NCBI GenBank assembly: GCA_024275915.1
Contig: JAJRYG010000104.1
Coordinates: 1-39,901, forward strand
From: Gammaproteobacteria bacterium
GTDB taxonomy: Bacteria > Pseudomonadota > Gammaproteobacteria > UBA6429 > Thiohalophilaceae
Direction: 5' to 3'
Length of the DNA: 39,901 bases
Part shown: positions 7,927 to 17,297 of the stretch, in pieces
Numbering within the stretch: the stretch's first letter is position 1
How the letters are laid out: each line of letters opens with the position of its first letter
Position numbers and translations under genes: made by a program
The notes under the pieces: generated by a model
The model's database searches: none
Seen by the model: only the letters and a program-made list of their open reading frames with translations
Told to the model about the DNA's origin: nothing

Positions 7927-8219
7927 CCGAAGCCATTCGACTAAAAATTCCGCAAGATCAGGAATACGTGACATCCATCGATTCAGCCGTCAAGCCACTG
8001 CGCAACTGTGTGGAAGACGCCATGGCCGTCTATTTCAAACAACTCGAAGGGCATCCCGCTGGCGACCTGTACAAGATGGTACTGGCCGAAGTGGAAGAGC
8101 CGCTGTTCCGCAGCGTCATGTCCTACACGGGGGGCAACCAGAGCAAGGCCTCGGAGCTGCTGGGCATCAACCGCGGCACCCTGCGCAAGAAACTCAAGCA
8201 ATACGGCCTGCACGAATAA
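7923..8219 (+). CDS. fis: DNA-binding protein Fis
   Basis: Fis is a small dimeric nucleoid protein that bends DNA and adjusts transcription of rRNA and many growth-phase genes. The 98-residue length matches the E. coli protein. The C-terminal helix-turn-helix reads GNQSKASELLGINRGTLRKK, followed by LKQYGLHE, almost invariant in Fis. The upstream helices (LYKMVLAEVEEPLFRSVMSY) form the dimer interface. It overlaps dusB by four bases, so both are probably translated from one message. Confidence 0.96.
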   Translation: MTEAIRLKIPQDQEYVTSIDSAVKPLRNCVEDAMAVYFKQLEGHPAGDLYKMVLAEVEEPLFRSVMSYTGGNQSKASELLGINRGTLRKKLKQYGLHE

Positions 8220-8405
8220 TTAATCGGCAAGGACGGGCGGCGGGCAAGTCAGAGATGTTCTGCCCCGCCCGGCTCCAGCAGCCCGTCAGACTGTTTTCAA
8301 AATCCGAACCCGCCGCATGGACGACATTGCAAGCACCGCTGTTGCAGTCACCATGATGCAGGGCTTTTCGGCATAACCCGCAACGTTTATCAACGGTATC
8401 CGCCC

Positions 8406-9971
8406 ATGTCCAAAATCACCCGCGCTCTGATCAGTGTTTCCGACAAATCCGGCATTGCCGATTTTGCCCGGACGCTCAGCGAAAAATTCAATGTCGAGAT
8501 CCTTTCCACCGGCGGCACTGCAAAACTGCTGGCCGATGCAGGCATCCCGGTGGTGGAAGTCTCCAGCTACACGGGCTTTCCGGAAATGATGGACGGCCGG
8601 GTCAAGACCCTGCACCCGAAGATCCACGGCGGCCTGCTGGGCCGGCGCGGCACCGATGACGCGGTGATGGCCGAACACGGTATCCCGCCCATCGACATGG
8701 TGGTGGTCAACCTCTACCCCTTCGAAGCCACCATTGCCCGGCCCGACTGCGACCTGGCCACTGCCATCGAGAACATCGACATCGGCGGCCCCACTATGCT
8801 GCGCGCCGCCGCCAAGAACCACGCCTCGGTCACCGTGGTGGTCGAAGCCGACGACTACGGCCGCCTGCTGGAAGAAATGGACTGCAACGACGGTGCCATC
8901 AGCGAAGCCACCAATTTCGACCTGGCCGTCAAGACCTTCGAGCATACCGCCCGCTACGATGGTGCCATTGCCAACTACCTGGGCACCATCCAGACCGACG
9001 GCAGCAGGAGCGCCTTCCCACGTACCTTCAACAGCCAGTTCGTCAAAAGCCAGGAAATGCGCTATGGCGAAAACCCCCATCAGGCCGCCGCCTTCTATAT
9101 GGAAACCAGCCCGGCCGAGGCCAGCATCGCCACCGCCCGGCAGTTGCAGGGCAAGGCGCTGTCCTACAACAACATCGGTGACACCGACGCGGCGCTGGAA
9201 TGCGTCAAACAGTTCGACGAGGCCCCGGCCTGTGTCATCGTCAAGCACGCCAACCCCTGCGGCGTGGCCTTGGGCGACGACCTGCTGGAGGCCTACGACC
9301 GTGCCTACCAGACCGACCCCGAATCGGCCTTCGGCGGCATCATTGCCGTCAACCGCGAACTCGATGCCAAAACCGCCAGGGCCATCGTCGAACGCCAGTT
9401 CGTCGAGGTGATCATCGCCCCGGCAGTCAGCGCCGAAGCCAGCGAAGTGATCAGTGCCAAGAAAAACGTGCGCCTGCTCGAATGCGGTCAGTGGCCCGAA
9501 CAGCCGGCCAAACGCCTGGACTTCAAACGTGTCAATGGAGGTCTGCTGGTACAGGATGCCGATCTGGAACTCTACAACCAGCTCAAGGTGGTGACCCGGC
9601 GTGAACCCTCCCAGGCGGAAATGGCCGATCTGCTGTTTACCTGGCAGGTGGCCAAGTTCGTCAAGTCCAACGCCATCGTCTACGGCAAGGACAAGATGAC
9701 CATCGGTGTCGGTGCCGGACAGATGAGCCGCATCAATTCGGCACGTATCGCCGGCATCAAGGCCGAACATGCCAACCTGCAGGTCAAGGGCTCGGTGATG
9801 GCCTCCGATGCCTTCTTCCCATTCCGCGATGGTCTGGATCAGGCAGCCGAAGCCGGCATCACTGCCGTCATTCAGCCCGGTGGCTCCATGCGTGACGATG
9901 AAGTCATCGCCGCCGCTGATGAACACGACATCGCCATGGTCTTCACCGGCATGCGCCACTTCCGCCACTGA
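8406..9971 (+). CDS. purH: Bifunctional AICAR transformylase / IMP cyclohydrolase
   Basis: PurH catalyses the last two steps of IMP synthesis: formyl transfer from 10-formyl-tetrahydrofolate to AICAR, then ring closure. The 521-residue length is normal. The N-terminal cyclohydrolase domain has [49 protein letters not shown] and [17 protein letters not shown]. The transformylase domain has the catalytic [26 protein letters not shown] and the C-terminal [10 protein letters not shown]...GMRHFRH. It stands 186 bases after fis, with no family A repeat between. purD, its frequent neighbour, is displaced to 23822. Confidence 0.97.
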   Translation: MSKITRALISVSDKSGIADFARTLSEKFNVEILSTGGTAKLLADAGIPVVEVSSYTGFPEMMDGRVKTLHPKIHGGLLGRRGTDDAVMAEHGIPPIDMVVVNLYPFEATIARPDCDLATAIENIDIGGPTMLRAAAKNHASVTVVVEADDYGRLLEEMDCNDGAISEATNFDLAVKTFEHTARYDGAIANYLGTIQTDGSRSAFPRTFNSQFVKSQEMRYGENPHQAAAFYMETSPAEASIATARQLQGKALSYNNIGDTDAALECVKQFDEAPACVIVKHANPCGVALGDDLLEAYDRAYQTDPESAFGGIIAVNRELDAKTARAIVERQFVEVIIAPAVSAEASEVISAKKNVRLLECGQWPEQPAKRLDFKRVNGGLLVQDADLELYNQLKVVTRREPSQAEMADLLFTWQVAKFVKSNAIVYGKDKMTIGVGAGQMSRINSARIAGIKAEHANLQVKGSVMASDAFFPFRDGLDQAAEAGITAVIQPGGSMRDDEVIAAADEHDIAMVFTGMRHFRH

Positions 9972-9980
9972 GCCCCCAAC

Positions 9981-9998
9981 GCCGGCGCCCTCGCCGGC
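9981..9998. other. 7-bp stem hairpin after purH
   Basis: GCCGGCG, loop CCCT and CGCCGGC form a perfect hairpin 10 bases after the purH stop. No T-run follows, so termination would have to be Rho-assisted or absent. The rest of 9972-10262 contains no gene that I can support. Confidence 0.4.
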
Positions 9999-10262
9999 AG
10001 GCGAACTCCTTCCCCGTTCTGCGATCTGTTCGGGCCGCACCACTCGCCTGCAACTGAACGGCTCCAGGCATGCCCGGCCGCTCAGTATGAACCCGACAAA
10101 GGCCCTTTGCCGGCCTGCCCCGACCTCATGCCGAGGCGGCCTGCATTGGCCCCTGCTCACAACATCAAGCCGTCATCCCCGCGTCATCAGCCGTTAACAA
10201 AGCCGGCACAAACTCCCGTGCGTATTTCCCCCATCAACCTCATTCACAACGCTGGAGTAAAC

Positions 10263-11309
10263 ATGATGAACAAGAGTCTGGTTTCCGGGCTGATCCTGGC
10301 CCTTTGTCTGAGCGGCTCGGCCGCCGCCGGCAGCAATCACCAAGATCCCGAACGGGAACGCGCCGGTTTTTCCTTTGCGCTGATTGCCGACACCCCATAT
10401 GGTGATGATCAGGTCATCGCCTTCGACAATGTCATCGACGAAATCAACGAGGACGACACAGTCAAATTCGTCATGCATGCCGGTGATGTCAAGGGTGGTG
10501 GCGCCACCTGTGACGATGCCCGTCTCATCGCCCGTTTCAACCAGTTTCAGAAGTTCGAGAAGGCCTTCATCTTCACCCCCGGCGACAACGACTGGACGGA
10601 CTGTCACCGCACCAGCAACGGCCAGTACAACCCGCTGGAACGGCTGGATTTCCTGCGCAACCTGTTCTTCCCCAATCCCGACATGAGTTCCGGTCAGAAC
10701 CCCATTGCTATCCTCAGCCAGAGCCGCATCAGCGGCTATGAAAAGTTTGTGGAAAATGCCCTGTTCGAGCGCAGGGGCGTGATCTTTTCCACCTTGCATG
10801 TGGTGGGCAGCAACAACGACCTACGCCCCTGGTCCGGCATCGATGCCAGTGATTCCTATGCCCAACCCCGTGTGGACCGTATCGCCGAGTACACGGAACG
10901 ACTGGCTGCAACCCTGGACTGGATCGATCGCAGTTTCGCACTGGCGGAACAACGCCATGCCAAGGGCGTATTCCTGATGATGCAGGCCAATCCCCGCTTC
11001 GAACTGGACGGTAGTGAAAGGAACCGCCAGGGTTTCAACGCCATCATCGATCGCATTCGCAGCCGCACCATCGCCTTCAAAAAACCGGTGGTACTGGCCC
11101 ATGGTGATTACCACACCTTTTTCATCGACATGCCCCTGGATCCCGAAGACTGGCGCACCCCGACTTCCGAACTGCTCACCAACTTCATCCGGGTACAGAC
11201 CTTCGGCAGTCCTCATACCCACTGGATCAAGGTGCATGTTCGTCCCGAATCTGCCTCGGTGTTCACCTTCGAACAGAAAATCGTCGAAGAAAACATCACA
11301 CCTCGTTGA
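10263..11309 (+). CDS. Secreted metallophosphoesterase-like protein
   Basis: The chosen start gives a clear signal peptide, MMNKSLVSGLILALCLSGSA followed by AAGS, with the likely cut after SAAA and the ribosome site GGAG about 8 bases upstream. A longer frame upstream lacks a signal peptide and was not used. The mature part has calcineurin-type metal-site motifs in altered form: LIADTPYGDD at the first site, MHAGDVKGGG, FTPGDNDWTDC in place of GNHD, VVGSNNDLRPW, and LAHGDYHTF near the C-terminus. The length is 348 residues. It probably acts in the periplasm or outside the cell; the substrate is unknown. The DTPYGDD variant instead of DxH leaves activity uncertain. Confidence 0.75.
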   Translation: MMNKSLVSGLILALCLSGSAAAGSNHQDPERERAGFSFALIADTPYGDDQVIAFDNVIDEINEDDTVKFVMHAGDVKGGGATCDDARLIARFNQFQKFEKAFIFTPGDNDWTDCHRTSNGQYNPLERLDFLRNLFFPNPDMSSGQNPIAILSQSRISGYEKFVENALFERRGVIFSTLHVVGSNNDLRPWSGIDASDSYAQPRVDRIAEYTERLAATLDWIDRSFALAEQRHAKGVFLMMQANPRFELDGSERNRQGFNAIIDRIRSRTIAFKKPVVLAHGDYHTFFIDMPLDPEDWRTPTSELLTNFIRVQTFGSPHTHWIKVHVRPESASVFTFEQKIVEENITPR

Positions 11310-11322
11310 GCTGGACGAAAAC

Positions 11323-11349
11323 GCCGGTGCTCCCATGGGGAGCGCCGGC
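11323..11349 (+). other. 12-bp stem hairpin after the phosphoesterase gene
   Basis: GCCGGTGCTCCC, loop ATG and GGGAGCGCCGGC pair over 12 bases with one G-T wobble, 13 bases past the stop. No T-run follows. It may terminate or stabilise the message. The remainder of the gap up to 11711 shows no supported gene; the ribosome site for the next gene (AAGGAGCC) lies near 11700. Confidence 0.5.
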
Positions 11350-11711
11350 ATGATCCCGCACCGGGATTCACACCTTTCCGTCATCCTCGCTTCACCGTTT
11401 TGCCGACAACCCGCAAGGGCGCCTGTACAGCCGGATTCCATGCCACCGGCCACATGGCCAAAAGTCCCGGGACTCACGTGAGGTGGCGGGTTCCGTGGCC
11501 GGCAAGCGGATTTCATACACTTCTCCCCACCGGATTACTGAAGCCCGTCACGCTCCCGCCTCATGAGGCAACCCTCCGCCGCTCGAAGTGACCGCCCGGC
11601 CTCAGGAGGCTGGTTTTCCCGCTGCAAACACGTTATAAAGAAACTCGCCGACATCCACACCGGACCGCAGGAACAACAAGGTTCGGCCGCTGAAAAACAA
11701 GGAGCCAGCAC

Positions 11712-14114
11712 ATGTCTTCAAGCCGTCACCCCTTTTCTCTTTTCATTGCCTTTTTACTTCTCCCTATCCTGCTGGCTGGCTGTTCCCGACAGGATGCGGG
11801 CAACTCGGTAAATACGGCAGAACAGAACTTCGACTGGAGCGAATACATCAGTGCCTATACCGGCCCGGTGGTCTCGAAGGAGTCTCGCATCATGGTGCGT
11901 TTCGTCAACGACATCATCGACAATGACAAGATCGGCAAGAACGCCAATGATGTGCTGCTCATCACCCCGCCGGTTGCCGGCAAGATCATTTACACGACCC
12001 GCCGTGGCATCACTCTCACGCCGGATCAGCCTCTGGAGTCAGGCACCACCTATCATGTACGGGTCAGCACAGCCCGGCTCAAGGGCATGCCCGCCACGCC
12101 TGCCGAGTTCAACTTCGGCTTCTCGGTGATCAGGCAGGCACTCGACATCAATATCACCGGTCTGACCAGCGACCCCGAAAATGACGGGATTCTCGGCCTG
12201 AGTGGCACACTGGTGACTGCCGACACGGAAGACAGTGAAAAAATCGAACAGGTTCTGAGAGCCTCCTATCAGGGCAAGCCACTGGACATTCACTGGATTC
12301 ACAATGCCAATGGCAAGGAACATGTGTTTTCCGTCACCGCCATCGAACGACAGCCCCAGGCCGACAAACTGATACTGCACTGGAACGGCAGAGCCATCGG
12401 TGTCGAGTCACAGGGTCAACGGCGTATCGAAATACCGGCACTGGGGGCCTTCAAACTCAACCGCGTACGCGCCGTCAGGGATGACCGCCAGTACATTCTG
12501 GTGGAATTCTCCTCTGCCCTCAGTCGGCAGCAGAACCTCAATGGCCTGCTAACACTCGGCTTGGACAATGGCGAGGCGGTATCATTCACCACCCGCCTCA
12601 ATGGCAACCGCCTCCACCTTTATCCGGCCAATACCCTGACGGGTGCGGTAACTGTCACCATCGATGCCGGCATTCGTGACAACAAGGGCAAACAGCTGGG
12701 TGAACGGATTGTCAAGCAACTCACCTTCAGCCAGGAAAAGCCGCAGGTCAGGTTTGTTGGCAAGGGCGTGATCCTGCCTGACAATCCGCGGCTAACCATT
12801 CCCTTCGAAGCCATCAGCGTGGACTCGGTACAGGTCACCGCATTTCGTGTCTTCGACAACAACATCGGCCAGTTCCTGCAATACAATTCCCTGTCCGGCG
12901 ACACCAACCTGCGCATGGTGGGTCGATACCTGTGGCGCAAGACCCTGAAGCTCCGTGACATCAAGGCAGACAAATGGAATCGCTACCAGATCGATGCCAC
13001 CGAACTGTTACAGAAACATCCCGGAGGCCTGTTCCGTCTCACCCTGTCCATCAATCGCAGCAATGCGACCTATGGCTGTCCGCAGGCGGATCTGGCCGTG
13101 CCGGTGAAGAAGGAATCGCCACTGAAGAACTACGAAGATCTATACACGGAAGAACGCAGCAGCTGGGACTATGCTGACGAGCAGTACAACAGCAGCAGCA
13201 GATACAACTGGCAGGATCGCAACAATCCCTGCAAGGACAGCTACTACCAGTACAGCAGTGGTGTCAGCGACTCACGCAACTTCATGGCCTCCAACCTCGG
13301 CCTGCTGGCCAAAAGCGGCTCTGACAACAAACTTCATGTGGTCGTAACCGATCTGCGCAGTGCCGAACCCCTGAGTGATGTCACCATTGACGTGATGAAT
13401 TTCCAGAACCAGGTCATCGCGCAGGGCAAGACCGACGGCGAAGGCTTTGCCAGTTTCGATTTCACTACCACGCCATTCTATCTGTTGGCCCGCAAGGACA
13501 AGCAGAAAGGTTACCTCAAGCTGAGCCAGGGGCTGGCACTGCCTACCAGTCATTTCGATGTGGGTGGCGAGAAAGTCAGCAAGGGGATCAAGGGCCATAT
13601 CTATGCTGAACGAGGCGTCTGGCGTCCTGGTGATGATGTCCACCTGACGTTTGTGCTGCAGGACAGGAACAATCTGATCCCTCCTCAGCACCCGGTAACC
13701 ATGCAGCTGATCAGCCCCAAGGGTCAGGTCATGCAGACTCTCACCAACAACAAACCAGTGGGAAATTTCTATGCCTTCAAGCTGAAGACCCGCAGCAATG
13801 CCCCTACCGGCAACTGGACGGCACGGGCCATTCTCGGCGGCAGCCGCTTCAGCAAGAAGCTGAAAATCGAAACCGTGGTGCCCAACCGCCTGAAGGTGGA
13901 GCTGGACTTCGACAGCGAGGCCCTTTACCGCTCGGCCATGCCTGTCAGAGCCAGCCTGTTTGCTCAATGGCTGCATGGCGCCACCGCCAGTGAACTCAAG
14001 GCCGACGTGAAGGTACGCCTGTATCCCCTGAAGACCCGTTTCGATCGCTTTGCCGACATGGTGTTCGATGATCCGGCACGGCATTTTCGCAGCGAGGAAC
14101 AAACCGTGTTCTAA
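11712..14114 (+). CDS. Alpha-2-macroglobulin family lipoprotein, N-terminal part before an in-frame stop
   Basis: Bacterial alpha-2-macroglobulins are periplasmic protease traps that use bait cleavage and a thioester to capture attacking proteases. The first 24 residues form a lipoprotein signal with lipobox LLAGC (Cys24), so the protein should be anchored to a membrane. The part seen here (800 residues) carries the N-terminal macroglobulin-like domains, including GHIYAERGVWRPGDDVHLTF, a hallmark of the YfhM type. A TAA at 14112-14114 ends this frame, yet the same frame continues with family-like sequence (GSLDRQGHARFELDLSPGSE) into the C-terminal half at 14184. The natural gene is therefore 11712-17297, about 1,860 codons, with one nonsense codon. 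The original codon was probably GAA, CAA or AAA. Either the gene is broken, the stop is read through, or the base is a sequencing error. Confidence 0.85.
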   Translation: MSSSRHPFSLFIAFLLLPILLAGCSRQDAGNSVNTAEQNFDWSEYISAYTGPVVSKESRIMVRFVNDIIDNDKIGKNANDVLLITPPVAGKIIYTTRRGITLTPDQPLESGTTYHVRVSTARLKGMPATPAEFNFGFSVIRQALDINITGLTSDPENDGILGLSGTLVTADTEDSEKIEQVLRASYQGKPLDIHWIHNANGKEHVFSVTAIERQPQADKLILHWNGRAIGVESQGQRRIEIPALGAFKLNRVRAVRDDRQYILVEFSSALSRQQNLNGLLTLGLDNGEAVSFTTRLNGNRLHLYPANTLTGAVTVTIDAGIRDNKGKQLGERIVKQLTFSQEKPQVRFVGKGVILPDNPRLTIPFEAISVDSVQVTAFRVFDNNIGQFLQYNSLSGDTNLRMVGRYLWRKTLKLRDIKADKWNRYQIDATELLQKHPGGLFRLTLSINRSNATYGCPQADLAVPVKKESPLKNYEDLYTEERSSWDYADEQYNSSSRYNWQDRNNPCKDSYYQYSSGVSDSRNFMASNLGLLAKSGSDNKLHVVVTDLRSAEPLSDVTIDVMNFQNQVIAQGKTDGEGFASFDFTTTPFYLLARKDKQKGYLKLSQGLALPTSHFDVGGEKVSKGIKGHIYAERGVWRPGDDVHLTFVLQDRNNLIPPQHPVTMQLISPKGQVMQTLTNNKPVGNFYAFKLKTRSNAPTGNWTARAILGGSRFSKKLKIETVVPNRLKVELDFDSEALYRSAMPVRASLFAQWLHGATASELKADVKVRLYPLKTRFDRFADMVFDDPARHFRSEEQTVF

Positions 14115-14183
14115 GGCTCACTGGACAGGCAGGGTCATGCCCGCTTCGAGCTCGATCTGTCACCCGGCAGCGAAGCGCCCGGC

Positions 14184-17100
14184 ATGCTCTCGGCGGCCTT
14201 CAGCTCCCGCGTATTCGAAAGCAGCGGTGCTTTCAGCATCAGCCGCAAGCGCGTCACCTTTTACCCCTACGAGCACTTCGTTGGCATCAAGTTGCCTGAG
14301 GGTGATGCCGCACGGGGCATGTTACTGACCGACACCCCTCACAAGCTGCAGATCGGCACGCTCGATGCGCATGGTAAACCGGTTTCCCTGAAGCGGCTGC
14401 GTGTGACGCTTTACAAGATCGACTGGAAATGGTGGTGGGACAAGTCCGGCGATGATCTGGCCCGTTATGCCAGCGCCACTCACAGCAGCAGTCTCAAAAC
14501 CTCTGTCGTTTCCACCGACGAGGATGGCCGGGGTGAATGGGAATTCGAGATCAAGTATCCCGACTGGGGCCGCTACCTGGTGCGGGCCTGTGATCTCGAA
14601 GGCCAGCACTGCAGCGGCAAGATCTTCTACCTCGACTGGCCCGGCTGGGCCGGCCGTAGCCGGGAACAATCCGGTGCCGGTGCCAGTGCCCTGAGCTTCA
14701 GCGCGGACAAACCCCGCTATACGGTTGGTGAAACTGCCCACATCCAGTTACCGGAAACGACCCAGGGTCGCGCCCTGATCAGTATCGAAACCGGCAGCCG
14801 CATCCTCCAGCAACACTGGATGGTATTCGGCAAGGATCACACCCGCTTCAAGCTGCCGCTGACCGCCGACATGAGCCCCAACGTCTATGTCAGCGTAACC
14901 CTGATCCAGCCTCAGACAAACCGCGACAACGATCGCCCCATTCGTCTCTATGGCGTGATCCCCATCATGGTGGATGATCCCGCCACCCGTCTGGCTCCCA
15001 CGATACAAAGCGCCGAAGAATGGGCGCCCGAATCCCGCGTCGAGTTTGGTATCAGTGAAAACAACGGCAAGGCCATGACCTACACGGTGGCCATTGTCGA
15101 TGAAGGTCTGCTAGGCCTCACCGGTTTCAAGACCCCGGACCTGCACAGGCGCTTCTATAAAAAAGAAGCCCTGGGTGTGAACAGCTGGGATCTGTTCGAT
15201 GAAGTCACCGGTGCCTACAGCGCCGAACTGGAGCGGTTGCTGGCACTCGGCGGCGGTGACAGTGGTGACGAGGATACTGGTAAAAAGGACAGGAAACGTT
15301 TCCCCCCAGTGGTCAAGTTCCTCGGTCCCTTCCAGCTTGCCGCCGGGCAAACCCGCCTGCATGCCATCACCCTGCCCCAGTACATCGGTGCAGTGCGCAT
15401 CATGCTGGTGGCCGGCCATGAGGGTGCCTATGGCAAGGCCGACAAGTCGGTCTTCGTGCGTCAGGCCCTGACCATGTTACCCACCGTGCCGCGAGTGCTT
15501 GGCCCCGGTGAGGAGCTGACCGTACCCGTGGCCCTGTTCGTCAGTGAAGAAGACATCAGGCAGGTGGAACTGCGTCTCGAAGCCGACGCCCACTTCGAAA
15601 TCATCGGCCAGGAAAAACAGACCATCACCTTTGCCGAACCCGGTGAACAGATGGGCTTCATTCGCCTCAGGGTCCGTCCCCGGACGGGCAGGGCCCACCT
15701 GGCTTTCATTGCCACAAGTGGCAAACACCAAAGCCGCACCGATATCGACATCCCTGTCCGCAGCGCCAACCCACCCACCCGGCGCCAGTGGAGTCAGGAA
15801 CTCAAGCCCGGAGAAAGCTGGCAAAAGCACATCCGGCCTCACGGCATGCGGAACACCAACCGGGTCAGCCTGGAAGTCTCCTCCCTGCCCCCCATCAACC
15901 TGCAACGGCGGCTGGGTTATCTGATCCGGTATCCCCATGGTTGCGTGGAACAAGTCACTTCGGCGGTATTCCCGCAACTCTACCTGTCCAGCCTGGTCGG
16001 GCTCGACGAAACACGCAAAAAGCAGCTGGACAACCACGTGCATGCCGGACTGGATCGCCTGCGCAGCTTCCAGACGCCCGATGGCGGCTTCTTGTACTGG
16101 CCTGGCCAGGGCCGGCTCGACCCCTGGGCCACCAGCTACGTTGGCCACTTCCTGCTCGAAGCAGAGAAAAAAGGCTACCAGGTGCCCAGCTCCATGCTCG
16201 ACAACTGGCTTTCCTACCAGCAGATCGCCGCACGCAACTGGCTGGCTGGCAGCGGCAATTCGGTGCTGGATCAGGCCTATCGCCTTTACACCCTGGCACT
16301 GGCCGGCTACCCGGAACTGGGCGCCATGAACCGGCTGAGGGAAATGCCCGAACTCGACAACACCGCCCGCTGGCAACTGGCCGCAGCCTACGCCCTGGCC
16401 GGGGTGCAGAACGCCGCCACCGAGCTGGTCAGCAATACCCCGGCACAGGCCCTTCGGGATCCGCAAAGCAGTCTCACCTTTGGCTCGCCACTTCGTGACG
16501 AAGCCCTGATCCTCAACAGTCTGGCGCTGATGGGCATGAACGAGGAAGCCGATACGCTGGCGAAGAAAATCGCCCGCCAACTGTCGGCAGACAAGTGGTA
16601 CAGCACCCAGTCCATTGCCTGGTCGTTGCTGGCCATGGCACGCCACACGGGTGAAGCGGATCCCGATGACCACTTTCAGTACCAGTACCGCTTGGGTAAC
16701 AGTGACGCCCAGGTCGTCAAAGCCGGTGCCCCCATCGATGAGCAGACACTGACGGATTTCCCCCTGCAGGGTCGGGATGTGATCGTGAAAAATACCGACA
16801 CGCGCACCCTGTACGCCACCCTGATGGTCGAAGGTGTGCCTGAGGCCGGTACCGAGCAGGCCTCCGCCCATGACCTGGCCCTGCAGATCCGCTATACGGA
16901 TCTCAAGGGCAATGCCATCGATGTGAGCCGCCTGAGCCAAAGCACGGATCTGCTGGCCACGGTCACGATCAACAACCAGACCAATGCGAAAATCGACAAC
17001 ATTGCCCTGAGCCAGATCCTGCCCTCGGGCTGGGAGATTCATAACACCCGCATGGACAGCCAGGACGATGAATCGGCCATCAAGCAGGACTTCGATTACC

Positions 17101-17297
17101 AGGACATCCGTGACGATCGGGTCTACACCTACTTCAGCCTCAAGCCCGAAGCGCAGAAGACCTTCAGCCTCAAGCTCAATGCCAGTTACCTGGGCCGTTA
17201 TTACCTGCCGGCAGTGACAGTGGAAGCCATGTACGATGCCAACCGGCATGCGCGCAGCAAGGGCCAGTGGGTCGAGGTGATCAGCCCGGTTCGATGA
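14184..17297 (+). CDS. Alpha-2-macroglobulin family protein, C-terminal part with thioester motif
   Basis: This is the same reading frame as the upstream half. The first internal ATG after the TAA is 14184, but no good ribosome site precedes it, so independent translation is doubtful and a start here would lack a signal peptide. The part (1,037 residues) contains the A2M domain (EGLLGLTGFKTPDLHRRFYK, ALGVNSWDLF). It also has the thioester motif PHGCVEQ, with the Cys codon at 15942-15944 (codon 1,411 of the whole gene), the thioester-domain helices (FQTPDGGFLYWPGQG), and the C-terminal receptor-like domain. The thioester CxEQ is intact, so there is no other sign of decay. It overlaps pbpC by four bases, the same partnership as yfhM-pbpC in E. 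coli. Confidence 0.85.
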   Translation: MLSAAFSSRVFESSGAFSISRKRVTFYPYEHFVGIKLPEGDAARGMLLTDTPHKLQIGTLDAHGKPVSLKRLRVTLYKIDWKWWWDKSGDDLARYASATHSSSLKTSVVSTDEDGRGEWEFEIKYPDWGRYLVRACDLEGQHCSGKIFYLDWPGWAGRSREQSGAGASALSFSADKPRYTVGETAHIQLPETTQGRALISIETGSRILQQHWMVFGKDHTRFKLPLTADMSPNVYVSVTLIQPQTNRDNDRPIRLYGVIPIMVDDPATRLAPTIQSAEEWAPESRVEFGISENNGKAMTYTVAIVDEGLLGLTGFKTPDLHRRFYKKEALGVNSWDLFDEVTGAYSAELERLLALGGGDSGDEDTGKKDRKRFPPVVKFLGPFQLAAGQTRLHAITLPQYIGAVRIMLVAGHEGAYGKADKSVFVRQALTMLPTVPRVLGPGEELTVPVALFVSEEDIRQVELRLEADAHFEIIGQEKQTITFAEPGEQMGFIRLRVRPRTGRAHLAFIATSGKHQSRTDIDIPVRSANPPTRRQWSQELKPGESWQKHIRPHGMRNTNRVSLEVSSLPPINLQRRLGYLIRYPHGCVEQVTSAVFPQLYLSSLVGLDETRKKQLDNHVHAGLDRLRSFQTPDGGFLYWPGQGRLDPWATSYVGHFLLEAEKKGYQVPSSMLDNWLSYQQIAARNWLAGSGNSVLDQAYRLYTLALAGYPELGAMNRLREMPELDNTARWQLAAAYALAGVQNAATELVSNTPAQALRDPQSSLTFGSPLRDEALILNSLALMGMNEEADTLAKKIARQLSADKWYSTQSIAWSLLAMARHTGEADPDDHFQYQYRLGNSDAQVVKAGAPIDEQTLTDFPLQGRDVIVKNTDTRTLYATLMVEGVPEAGTEQASAHDLALQIRYTDLKGNAIDVSRLSQSTDLLATVTINNQTNAKIDNIALSQILPSGWEIHNTRMDSQDDESAIKQDFDYQDIRDDRVYTYFSLKPEAQKTFSLKLNASYLGRYYLPAVTVEAMYDANRHARSKGQWVEVISPVR

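Noticed and set aside
8379-8394. Possible PurR operator (CGCAACGTTTATC) before purH
   Set aside because: It lacks one base of the spaced palindrome ACGCAAACGTTTGCGT and the second half is poor; probably chance.
8286-10160. 624-codon open frame on the minus strand opposite purH
   Set aside because: It is the shadow of a GC-rich gene; the plus-strand frame encodes an intact PurH.
14112-14114. Frameshift as the cause of the split macroglobulin gene
   Set aside because: Both halves are in the same frame (start positions 11712 and 14184 differ by a multiple of three), so a base substitution rather than an indel is required.
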